NCBI GenBank assembly: GCA_963972065.1
Contig: CAXAVJ010000063.1
Coordinates: 1 to 20,940, forward strand
Origin: UBA1479 sp963972065
GTDB taxonomy: Bacteria > Pseudomonadota > Alphaproteobacteria > Rhodospirillales > Casp-alpha2
Direction: 5' to 3'
Length of the DNA: 20,940 nucleotides
Shown here: positions 9,043 to 15,633 of the stretch, in pieces
How the letters are laid out: every line of letters starts with the position of its first letter
Position numbering within the stretch: position 1 is the stretch's first letter
Position numbers and translations under genes: made by a program
The notes under the pieces: model-generated
What the model was told of the DNA's origin: nothing
Database searches by the model: none
The model's input: only the letters and a program-made list of their open reading frames with translations

Positions 9043-9063
9043 GGTTCATTTTTGAACCTTTTT
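9043..9063 (+). promoter_or_regulatory. Inverted repeat GGTTCA-TTTT-TGAACC followed by T5
   Basis: Six-base perfect arms (9043-9048, 9053-9058) around TTTT are followed by five T's, 51 bases before the FecR-domain start. It could be an operator or a weak intrinsic terminator or attenuator in the leader; the stem is short for a strong terminator. Confidence 0.35.
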
Positions 9064-9113
9064 AACTTCATTGCCCCTTGTGTTCCGGGGTACAGACCAG
9101 AGATGCGTTAAAC

Positions 9114-10151
9114 ATGAACAATTTCTTGTCCCGCCCCGCTTCGCTATTGCGCGTTGCCGCAGTCTTTCTGATGGCGGTCTTCGCCGCGATTCGGCCTGCC
9201 GCAGCCAACGATGGGACCGCATGGCTTCTGGCCGAAAGCAGCGGCAATGTCCACATCACCGCAAGCGGCATTCGCCCCGTGGCGCTGACCACGGGCGACC
9301 TGATCGGGCCCGGCCAGCGCATCGTCACCGATACGGACGGACGCGCCGTCCTGCGTCGCGGCAAGAATACCATCGTCGTCTCGCCGAACAGCATCCTTGA
9401 GGTGCCGGGCGACGCCGCCGGCGGCCTGATGACGCGGATTCGCCATGTCCTGGGCACGCTTCTGTTCGACGTGGAAAAACGCAAGGAACAGCATTTCGAA
9501 GTCCTGACGCCCGACGTCGCGGTGGTTGTCAAAGGGACGACCTTCACCACCAGCGTGGGGCCGCAAGGCGCCGTCGTGCACGTCATCAGCGGCCTGGTCC
9601 AGGTCGCCGACATCCGGTCGGGCCAGCGCGTGTTCGTGCGCCCTGGTCAAACCGCCGTCAGTCCGACCGGCGGTGGCCGCGTCGATATTCAAGGCGGCCC
9701 GTCGAACGGTCCGCAGCCAAACGCCCCCAAGGCCGACGGCGACACCGCCGCCAACACCACCGAGATCGGCAAGGCGAACAAGGGCGGCGTGAAGATCGCG
9801 CATAACATTTCCGGCCAGAATCGGTCCCTGGGTGCGGTCAGCGGCGGATTGCTGCGCAAGGACGGCAACCCCGGCAAGGGTCATGGCAAGGGTGCCGGCG
9901 AACCGGCCGGTCTGGACGCCGCCGGGTTTGATGCCGGCAAGAACGGAAACGGACTAGCCCTGGGCCAACTGCCCGGCTTTACACCGCCCGGCCTGACCAA
10001 CGTCAGTGAAACCGGCGGCAACGGTCTGGCCTTGGGCCAGCAGCCCGGCTTCACGCCGCCGGGATTGATCGACAATCCGAACGCCCATGGTGGCAATCCG
10101 AACGCCAACGGCGGCAACCCGAACGCCAACGGTGGCAACGGCAAGAAATAA
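9114..10151 (+). CDS. Exported FecR-domain protein with C-terminal Gly/Asn/Pro repeats
   Basis: The 345-residue protein begins with a signal peptide (residues 1-31, core LLRVAAVFLMAVFAAI, cleavage after AAA or AAAN). A FecR-type domain spans about 75-170, with the hallmark DGRAVLRRGKNTIVVSPNS, then VVVKGTTFTTSVGPQG and GLVQVADI, and closing VRPGQTAV. The rest is low-complexity: two copies of a 16-residue unit NGLALGQ(L/Q)PGFTPPGL and three copies of NPNA(H/N)GG at the very end. There is no membrane segment after the signal, so it is probably periplasmic or secreted. FecR domains outside iron signalling commonly occur in envelope or surface proteins. I chose ATG 9114 over an in-frame TTG at 9078 because the signal peptide begins there. 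It is followed by the CHASE2 kinase gene after 99 bases. Its role is unknown. Confidence 0.85.
   Translation: MNNFLSRPASLLRVAAVFLMAVFAAIRPAAANDGTAWLLAESSGNVHITASGIRPVALTTGDLIGPGQRIVTDTDGRAVLRRGKNTIVVSPNSILEVPGDAAGGLMTRIRHVLGTLLFDVEKRKEQHFEVLTPDVAVVVKGTTFTTSVGPQGAVVHVISGLVQVADIRSGQRVFVRPGQTAVSPTGGGRVDIQGGPSNGPQPNAPKADGDTAANTTEIGKANKGGVKIAHNISGQNRSLGAVSGGLLRKDGNPGKGHGKGAGEPAGLDAAGFDAGKNGNGLALGQLPGFTPPGLTNVSETGGNGLALGQQPGFTPPGLIDNPNAHGGNPNANGGNPNANGGNGKK
9948..10067 (+). repeat. Tandem-like 16-residue coding repeat (2 copies)
   Basis: Codons 279-294 (9948-9995) and 303-318 (10020-10067) encode NGLALGQxPGFTPPGL with a single residue change (Leu/Gln). The DNA copies differ at many third positions, which suggests selection on the protein sequence or an old duplication. 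Confidence 0.85.
10074..10136 (+). repeat. Three NPNA(H/N)GG heptapeptide repeats
   Basis: Three consecutive 21-base units encode NPNAHGG, NPNANGG and NPNANGG, followed by NGKK and the stop. The near-identical DNA (aatccgaacgcc-type units) makes this a candidate for copy-number variation between strains. Confidence 0.85.
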
Positions 10152-10250
10152 CCGGCCCAAGCCCAAGATCGATAAAACCGCAGTTCAACCGGCGATAAAG
10201 GGGGCAAGATCATCGCCAAGGGCCTGACGCGAGGGGGGCTCAAGGTAGCC

Positions 10251-12566
10251 GTGCTTCGGCACCTGCCTTATGCCGTGATTTTCCTGGTCGTTGCGGCGTT
10301 GCACGCCACCGGCGCGCTATGGCCCATCGACCGGCTGTTCAATGACGCCGGGTTTGCCTTGTCCAAGCGGCCCGCGACGCATCACCTCGTCCTCGTGGAA
10401 ATGGATCCGCATTCGCTGGAGAAGATCGGGGTGTGGCCCTGGCCGCGTTCGGTTCACGCCCGCCTGCTCGACCGCCTGATCGATGCCGGCGTCAGCGAAA
10501 TCGGCTACGACGTCGATTTTTCCTCACGCTCCACCCCCGCCGAAGACAAAGCCTTGGCCGACGCCCTGAAACGGGCGCGAGACAAGGTCATCCTGCCGGC
10601 CTTCCGGCAACGGCCGAACGCGCGGCACAGCGGCCTGAATACCCACGACACGCTACCGCTGCCGACGTTCCTGAAACACGTCCAGTTGGGCAATGTCGTT
10701 TTCCGGCCTGCGACGGACGGCCTGATTCGGCAGATGTCCGTCACGGCCCCATGGCAGGGCGGCGCCGTGCCGGCCATGTCGGCGCTGCTCGCCGGTCCCG
10801 CCGCTTTCAACATCGAGACCTTTAACATCGACTTTGCGATCGATGTCACCACCATCCCCCGCTATTCCCTGATTGATGTTCTGGAACGCCGTGTGCCCGA
10901 CAATGCGTTGAAGGGCAAAAAGATTTTGGTCGGAGCCGCCGCGACGGAATTGGGCGATCAACATGCCGTCCCGGTTTATGGCCGGCTGCACGGGATCGAA
11001 CTTCAGGCCTTGGCCTTCGAAAGCCTCGTCCAGGGCCGCGCACTGCAGACGGCGCGACCGGAAGCGGTCATCATCGGCCTGCTTCTGATCACGCTGATGC
11101 TGGGCGCGCGCCTGGAAATTCTCCGCTGGCAGACCAGCGCGGTGATCGGCGGCGTGCTCGCGACGGGCTATGTCGTCTTCGCGCTCATGCTCCAAACCAT
11201 CCTGCCTGTCGTGCTGCCCGCAACCGCCATACTTCTGTTGGTCGGGTCTTTCGTGTTGTTTTCCGCCTACCGCGACCTGTGGGCCAACGCCATCCTGATC
11301 TTTCGCCAGCGCATGAACCTGATCCACCAGCGCGCCTTCATTCAGGAAGTGCTGGAGAACAGCTTTGACGGGCTTGTGGTCACGGATTCAAACGGACTCA
11401 TCGTTGCCCATAACGACGCCGCACGTGTTCTGCTGCGGACCGGCGACGGCGAATTAACGGGACGCGCCCTCAACGAATTCCTGCCGGCAAACAAGGAATT
11501 TCTGTTTCCCGGCATGGTGAAGGACAGCGTCGATACGGAGACCGCGTCGCGCGCGCCCATCGTCATCCGATTCAACCCGCATTACGATCCGGAATACTAT
11601 CTGGAATTCATGCCCGGCCGGTTCCGCCGCCAGGTTTCGCACCGCGTCCAGGCAGAGCGGCGGCAAACCGACCGCATCTTCCACACCTATACCTTCCGCG
11701 ACGTGACGGAGCGCGTGAACCACGAGATCGCCGACCGGCTGGAGAAGGAACACGCGCTCGAGCAGAGCCGGGCGAAATCCGAAGTTCTGGCCAGCATGTC
11801 GCACGAACTGCGTACACCGCTCAACGCGATCCTCGGCTTTTCCGAGATCATGAAGAGCGAGATTCTCGGCCCCCTGACCGCCAATTACCGCAGCTATGCA
11901 GACGGTGTCTATGAAAGCGGCAAGCACCTTCTCAACCTGATCGATGAAATGCTCGATGTGGCGCGTATCGACGGCGGCCAGTTCACCCTGAACGAAGCCC
12001 TGTTCGACGTCGGTCAGACGTTGACCCGGTGCATGCGCATCGCCGAGGGCTGGCGCGACACCCGCAACAGGTTCATCAGCCTGGAACTGGCCGAAGACCT
12101 GCCGCAGATGATGGGCAGCGCGCGTCTGGTCACGCAATGCGTCATCAACACCCTGTCCAACGCCATCAAGTATTCCGGCGAAAGCGACGCCGTGACCCTG
12201 AAGGCACGCATGAGCAACGAGGGTGACTTGGTGATCGAGGTCGTCGATACGGGCATCGGTATCGACCCCGACCAGATCGAATTCGTCACGAAACCTTTCT
12301 ACCGCGCCGGCGGGGTATCGACCCGCGCCGCCACCGACAGTGTCGGCCTGGGCCTGTCCCTGGTCGATGCCTATGTACGCGTCCACGGCGGGCGCCTGGA
12401 GATATTCAGCCAACCGGGCCTGGGCACCAACGTGCGGATGACATTCCCCGCGGCACGCCTGTTCACCGCTGATGACGCGGCGCCCGAGGATACCCCTGAA
12501 CCGCCCACCGGACCGGGCGATTCGCCGCGGGACGACAACATCATCGATTTTCGCAATAAGTTTTAG
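10251..12566 (+). CDS. CHASE2-PAS sensor histidine kinase, PleC/DivJ-like core
   Basis: This 771-residue membrane kinase senses an extracytoplasmic signal and autophosphorylates a histidine. A first membrane helix (about 5-24) is followed by a periplasmic CHASE2 domain (about 27-270, with VEMDPHSLEKIGVWPWPR and KKILVGAAATELGD) and three membrane helices (272-288, 294-314, 318-340). A PAS domain (about 362-485, FDGLVVTDSNGLIVAHNDAA) is followed by a HisKA dimerisation domain with MSHELRTPLN (His518) and an ATPase domain with N box LSNAIK (Asn637), DTGIGID (666-672) and GLGLSL (699-704). The stretch GFSEIMKSEILGPL...YRSYADGVYESGKHLLNLI resembles the PleC/DivJ group. It starts with GTG; GAGGGGGG lies 12 bases and AAGG 5 bases upstream. 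It has no receiver domain, and no response regulator is nearby. CHASE2 next to a FecR-domain protein is a combination I recall from other genomes. Confidence 0.92.
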   Translation: MLRHLPYAVIFLVVAALHATGALWPIDRLFNDAGFALSKRPATHHLVLVEMDPHSLEKIGVWPWPRSVHARLLDRLIDAGVSEIGYDVDFSSRSTPAEDKALADALKRARDKVILPAFRQRPNARHSGLNTHDTLPLPTFLKHVQLGNVVFRPATDGLIRQMSVTAPWQGGAVPAMSALLAGPAAFNIETFNIDFAIDVTTIPRYSLIDVLERRVPDNALKGKKILVGAAATELGDQHAVPVYGRLHGIELQALAFESLVQGRALQTARPEAVIIGLLLITLMLGARLEILRWQTSAVIGGVLATGYVVFALMLQTILPVVLPATAILLLVGSFVLFSAYRDLWANAILIFRQRMNLIHQRAFIQEVLENSFDGLVVTDSNGLIVAHNDAARVLLRTGDGELTGRALNEFLPANKEFLFPGMVKDSVDTETASRAPIVIRFNPHYDPEYYLEFMPGRFRRQVSHRVQAERRQTDRIFHTYTFRDVTERVNHEIADRLEKEHALEQSRAKSEVLASMSHELRTPLNAILGFSEIMKSEILGPLTANYRSYADGVYESGKHLLNLIDEMLDVARIDGGQFTLNEALFDVGQTLTRCMRIAEGWRDTRNRFISLELAEDLPQMMGSARLVTQCVINTLSNAIKYSGESDAVTLKARMSNEGDLVIEVVDTGIGIDPDQIEFVTKPFYRAGGVSTRAATDSVGLGLSLVDAYVRVHGGRLEIFSQPGLGTNVRMTFPAARLFTADDAAPEDTPEPPTGPGDSPRDDNIIDFRNKF

Positions 12567-12571
12567 CGCCC

Positions 12572-12593
12572 CCGCCAGCTGACCATTTGGCGG
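12572..12593 (+). terminator. Hairpin after the kinase gene
   Basis: CCGCCA (12572-12577) pairs with TGGCGG (12588-12593) around a 10-nt loop, 6 bases after the kinase stop. It lacks a T-run, so termination here is uncertain. Confidence 0.25.
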
Positions 12594-12604
12594 TGCCCTT
12601 CGGC

Positions 12605-12616
12605 CTGTTATAACAG
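12605..12616. promoter_or_regulatory. Palindrome CTGTTATAACAG upstream of sixA
   Basis: This perfect 12-bp palindrome contains TATAAC, a fair -10 element, 47 bases before the preferred sixA start. It may be a promoter core overlapped by an operator. The next 35 bases are A-rich. No clear -35 partner was identified. Confidence 0.3.
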
Positions 12617-12662
12617 TGCTGTCAAAAAGATAAAAAACAGACCAAAGAAGGGAATGTCGTCC

Positions 12663-13145
12663 ATGCGCCTCTACCTCGTGCGTCACGGCCTTGCACTGAC
12701 CAAGGACGAAAATCCCGACCGGCCGCTCAGCGATCAAGGCCAGAAGGACGTGAAGCGCATGGCCTCGTTTCTCGGTCGGGCCGGCGTGCGGGTGTCCCGT
12801 GTCATCCATTCTGAAATTCTGCGCGCCCAACAGACCGCCATGCACCTGTCCGCCGTGATCGGACCCGGACGCATCGTCGAGGAAATGCGGGACCTGAAGC
12901 CGTCGTCGCGCCTGGACAGTCTGGTCCAGGCCGCGTCCGGGTGGACCGAGGACACCCTGGTCGTCGGCCACGATCCGTTCATGAGCCGCATCACGTCGTT
13001 CCTGACCGCGGGCGATGCCAACGCCGGGGTCATCGCCTTCGATCCGGGCGCCGTGGTCTGCCTGGAACGCGACCCGATCATCACGGACAAGGGCGGCCAT
13101 TGGACTATCCTGTGGCACATGAGCCCGATATTGTTGAGCGCGTGA
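12663..13145 (+). CDS. sixA: SixA-type phosphohistidine phosphatase
   Basis: A small histidine phosphatase of the branch that includes SixA, which removes phosphate from phosphohistidines such as those of HPt domains and phosphotransferase carriers. The catalytic motif LVRHG sits at the N-terminus, the paired region SEILRAQQTA follows, and the second histidine is in VVGHDPFMSRI. The compact length (160 residues) fits SixA rather than phosphoglycerate mutases. I prefer ATG 12663 (MRLYLVRHG) because GAAGGG ends 10 bases before it; ATG 12654 (MSSMRLY...) is in frame but would leave only one base between the ribosome site and the start. It lies 96 bases downstream of the histidine-kinase gene on the same strand, so it could act on a phosphorelay fed by that kinase, which is inference. 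It overlaps the next gene by one base. Confidence 0.85.
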   Translation: MRLYLVRHGLALTKDENPDRPLSDQGQKDVKRMASFLGRAGVRVSRVIHSEILRAQQTAMHLSAVIGPGRIVEEMRDLKPSSRLDSLVQAASGWTEDTLVVGHDPFMSRITSFLTAGDANAGVIAFDPGAVVCLERDPIITDKGGHWTILWHMSPILLSA

Positions 13146-13339
13146 TGGCAGGCGTCGCCAGCGGCCCCGGTGCCGTCGTATTGCTGATCGTGGTGGTCTA
13201 TCTGCTGATCCGCGTGTTCATCGTCGCCCATCCGAAAAACGAACGCACGGTGGTCGAAGTGTTCGAGAATATGCTTCTGGAACTGGTCGGCGCCGCGATC
13301 ATCGTGATCGGGGTGCTGATCCTGCCGCTGTTTCTGTGA
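13145..13339 (+). CDS. 64-residue two-helix membrane protein of unknown function
   Basis: I do not recognise this protein. It starts at an ATG that overlaps the sixA stop (TGATG), so translation is probably coupled. It consists of a first hydrophobic helix (about residues 8-27, GAVVLLIVVVYLLIRVFIVA), a charged 20-residue loop (HPKNERTVVEVFENMLLEL) and a second hydrophobic helix (about 47-64, ending ILPLFL). Hydrophobicity, coupling and tight packing support a real gene. A longer open frame runs upstream through sixA from 12941, but that part has no coding character. The gene ends 17 bases from the stop of the convergent uvrB. Confidence 0.7.
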   Translation: MAGVASGPGAVVLLIVVVYLLIRVFIVAHPKNERTVVEVFENMLLELVGAAIIVIGVLILPLFL

Positions 13340-13356
13340 CCATTTAACCGCTGGTG

Positions 13357-15549
13357 CTACGACCGCCGCTTCGGCGCGCGGGACGATGCCTTGCGCGCCC
13401 CCTTGCCTTTCGGTTTCCAGGCCGGACCGCCGGCCACGCGTTTTTCCGCCCCCGGCTTGCGGCTGACCAACTTGGAAGGCGCCGTTCCGGGCGCGGCCAA
13501 TCCCAGGTCGACGGCTTCCAGCCGGCGGATTTCGTCGCGCAGGCGGGCCGCCTCCTCGAATTCAAGGTTCCCCGCGGCCTTGCGCATTTTATCGTTCATG
13601 TCATTGATGACGGCGGTCAGGTTGTGCCCGGCAAGATGGGTTTCGCCGGCGACGCCCGTGTCGACAGTCATGTAATCGCCCTCGTAAACGCTTTCCAGGG
13701 CCTTGGAGAACCCCTTCTTCACGCTTTCCGGGGTGATGCCGTGGGCAAGGTTGTATTCCTGCTGCTTTTCCCGCCGCCGCTCGGTTTCCGACAGGGCGTA
13801 ATCCAGGGCCTCGGTCATATTGTCGGCATACAGAATGACCCGACCGTCCAGGTTGCGCGCGGCCCGGCCGATGGTTTGCACCAACGACGTCTTGGAGCGC
13901 AGGTAGCCCGGCTTGTCCGCATCGAGAATACAGACCAGGGCGCATTCCGGGATGTCCAAACCTTCACGCAAAAGGTTAATACCGACCAGTACGTCGAAAG
14001 CCCCCAGGCGCAAATCGCGGATGATTTCGATGCGTTCCAGGGTGTCGATGTCGGAATGCATGTAGCGCACCCGCACACCCTGTTCGTGCAGGTATTCTGT
14101 GAGGTCCTCGGCCATGCGCTTGGTCAGAGTTGTGACCAGGGTACGCTGCCCCTTCAACGCCGTTTCCTTGACCTCCATCAGCAGATCGTCAACCTGATTT
14201 TCCACCGGACGGACGATACACAGCGGATCGATGAGCCCCGTCGGGCGCACCACCTGCTCGGTTATTACGCCCCCGGTACGATCTAGCTCCCACGGGCCCG
14301 GTGTGGCCGAGACGAACACCGTCTGCGGGCGCATGCCTTCCCATTCCTCGAACTTCAGGGGCCGGTTGTCGACACAGCTGGGCAGGCGAAAACCGAATTG
14401 CGACAAGGTCGTTTTGCGCGCGTAATCGCCTTTGAACATGCCGCCGATCTGCGGCACCGTGACGTGGCTTTCGTCGACCACCAAAAGGGCGTTTTCCGGC
14501 AGGTATTCGAACAGGGTGGGCGGCGGCTCCCCGGGGGCCCGCCCCGTAAGGTAGCGGCTGTAATTTTCGATCCCGGAACAATGCCCCGTGGTCTCCAGCA
14601 TCTCGATGTCGAAGGTGGTGCGTTCCTGCAGCCGTTGCGCCTCCAGAAGCTTGCCCTCGGCGATCAGGCGGGCAAGCGTTTCCTTCAGCTCGGCCTTGAT
14701 CTGGGGGATCGCCTGCATGAGCGTCGGGCGCGGCGTCACGTAGTGGCTGTTCGGGTAGACAATGATCTCGTCCAGGGTCGCGATCTTGTCGCCGGTAAGC
14801 GGGTCGATCTCCCACATGGCCTCGACCTCGTCGCCGAACAGCGACAGCCGCCAGGCCCGATCCTCCAGGTGCGAGGGGAAGATTTCCACGACATCGCCCC
14901 GCACCCGGAACGTCCCCCGCACGAAGGACGCGTCGTTGCGCTTGTATTGCAGTTCGACCAACTGCTTTAGCAGTTTTTGCCGGTCGACGACGGATCCTGC
15001 CTTCAGGCGCACGATCATCTCGGCATAGGTCTCGACCGCGCCGATACCGTAGATGCAGGACACGGAGGCGACGATCACCACGTCATTGCGTTCCAACAGG
15101 GCGCGGGTCGCCGAATGGCGCATGCGGTCGATCTGCTCGTTGATCGAGGCGTCTTTTTCGATATAGGTGTCCGTGCGCGGCACGTAGGCTTCCGGCTGGT
15201 AATAGTCGTAATAGCTGACGAAATATTCGACCGAGTTTTCCGGGAAGAATTCCTTCATCTCGCCGTAAAGCTGCGCCGCCAGGGTCTTGTTGGGCGCCAA
15301 CACCAGGGTCGGCCGGTTCAGGTTGCGGATGACGTGCGCCATGGTGAAGGTCTTGCCCGAGCCGGTAACCCCGAGCAGCACCTGGTCCCGCTCCCCGGCC
15401 TCAAGCCCCGCCGTCAGTTCGGCAATCGCCTCGGGCTGGTCGCCGGCCGGGGAATATTCGCTTTGCAGGTCGAACACGGGGCCGCCCGAGACCGCCGGCC
15501 GCCGGGACGGATGATAAAGCGCCGGGTCGTTTTTCAGTTCCATGGCCAT
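13357..15549 (-). CDS. uvrB: Excinuclease ABC subunit B
   Basis: UvrB is the damage-verifying helicase-like subunit of nucleotide excision repair; it is loaded by UvrA and then recruits UvrC. Visible parts are GVTGSGKT (residues 60-67), the damage-probing beta-hairpin region YYDYYQPEAYVPRTDTYIEKD, LVVDESHVTVPQIGG, the helicase motifs FVSATPGPWEL and QTIGRAARN, and the C-terminal UVR/UvrC-binding coiled coil (NDMNDKMRKAAGNLEFEEAARLR). At 730 residues it is longer than the Escherichia coli protein (673). The excess is an N-terminal lead of about 25 residues plus a basic Lys/Arg/Ala/Pro tail of about 40 residues after the UVR motif. Two in-frame ATGs (15549 and 15543) are possible starts. Confidence 0.98.
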   Translation of the reverse strand: MAMELKNDPALYHPSRRPAVSGGPVFDLQSEYSPAGDQPEAIAELTAGLEAGERDQVLLGVTGSGKTFTMAHVIRNLNRPTLVLAPNKTLAAQLYGEMKEFFPENSVEYFVSYYDYYQPEAYVPRTDTYIEKDASINEQIDRMRHSATRALLERNDVVIVASVSCIYGIGAVETYAEMIVRLKAGSVVDRQKLLKQLVELQYKRNDASFVRGTFRVRGDVVEIFPSHLEDRAWRLSLFGDEVEAMWEIDPLTGDKIATLDEIIVYPNSHYVTPRPTLMQAIPQIKAELKETLARLIAEGKLLEAQRLQERTTFDIEMLETTGHCSGIENYSRYLTGRAPGEPPPTLFEYLPENALLVVDESHVTVPQIGGMFKGDYARKTTLSQFGFRLPSCVDNRPLKFEEWEGMRPQTVFVSATPGPWELDRTGGVITEQVVRPTGLIDPLCIVRPVENQVDDLLMEVKETALKGQRTLVTTLTKRMAEDLTEYLHEQGVRVRYMHSDIDTLERIEIIRDLRLGAFDVLVGINLLREGLDIPECALVCILDADKPGYLRSKTSLVQTIGRAARNLDGRVILYADNMTEALDYALSETERRREKQQEYNLAHGITPESVKKGFSKALESVYEGDYMTVDTGVAGETHLAGHNLTAVINDMNDKMRKAAGNLEFEEAARLRDEIRRLEAVDLGLAAPGTAPSKLVSRKPGAEKRVAGGPAWKPKGKGARKASSRAPKRRS

Positions 15550-15554
15550 GGCTG

Positions 15555-15583
15555 ATTATATAGGCGCTGCGCGCCCGCCGGTC
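15555..15583 (-). promoter_or_regulatory. Candidate uvrB promoter very close to the start codon
   Basis: Read on the minus strand, ATGACC is followed after 17 bases by TATATA, which overlaps TATAAT (15560-15555). Transcription would begin about at the first or second ATG, suggesting a leaderless or near-leaderless message, or use of the second ATG. No typical ribosome site is visible before either ATG. No SOS box of the enteric type was seen. Confidence 0.35.
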
Positions 15584-15633
15584 ATCCCTTGGCTTGGCTA
15601 AATTTCCGGGATGCCGGTGGGCGCAATTACGGT

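Larger units (their letters stand above)
8930..9066. promoter_or_regulatory. AT-rich divergent promoter region
   Basis: The 248-base gap between the TpsB gene (-) and the FecR-domain gene (+) contains about 130 bases that are mostly A and T, in sharp contrast to the GC-rich surroundings. It holds three TTAAC words, a CtrA box, the inverted repeat AATAG-GA-CTATT (9031-9042 area) and the hairpin GGTTCA-TTTT-TGAACC. Such islands usually carry promoters and binding sites for regulators or nucleoid proteins. I could not place a convincing -35/-10 pair. The open frame running through it from 8864 has no coding character. Confidence 0.6.

Noticed and set aside
8864..9055. 63-codon open frame through the AT-rich divergent region
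   Set aside because: It begins on the antisense of the TpsB signal-peptide region and crosses the regulatory elements; composition is that of promoter DNA.
10074..10136. Resemblance of the NPNA repeats to malaria circumsporozoite protein
   Set aside because: It is a short low-complexity coincidence in a bacterial FecR-domain protein with no other similarity.
12941..13144. N-terminal extension of the small membrane protein through sixA
   Set aside because: That part is an out-of-frame translation of sixA, rich in Arg, His and Pro; the ATG at 13145 gives a clean two-helix protein with coupling.
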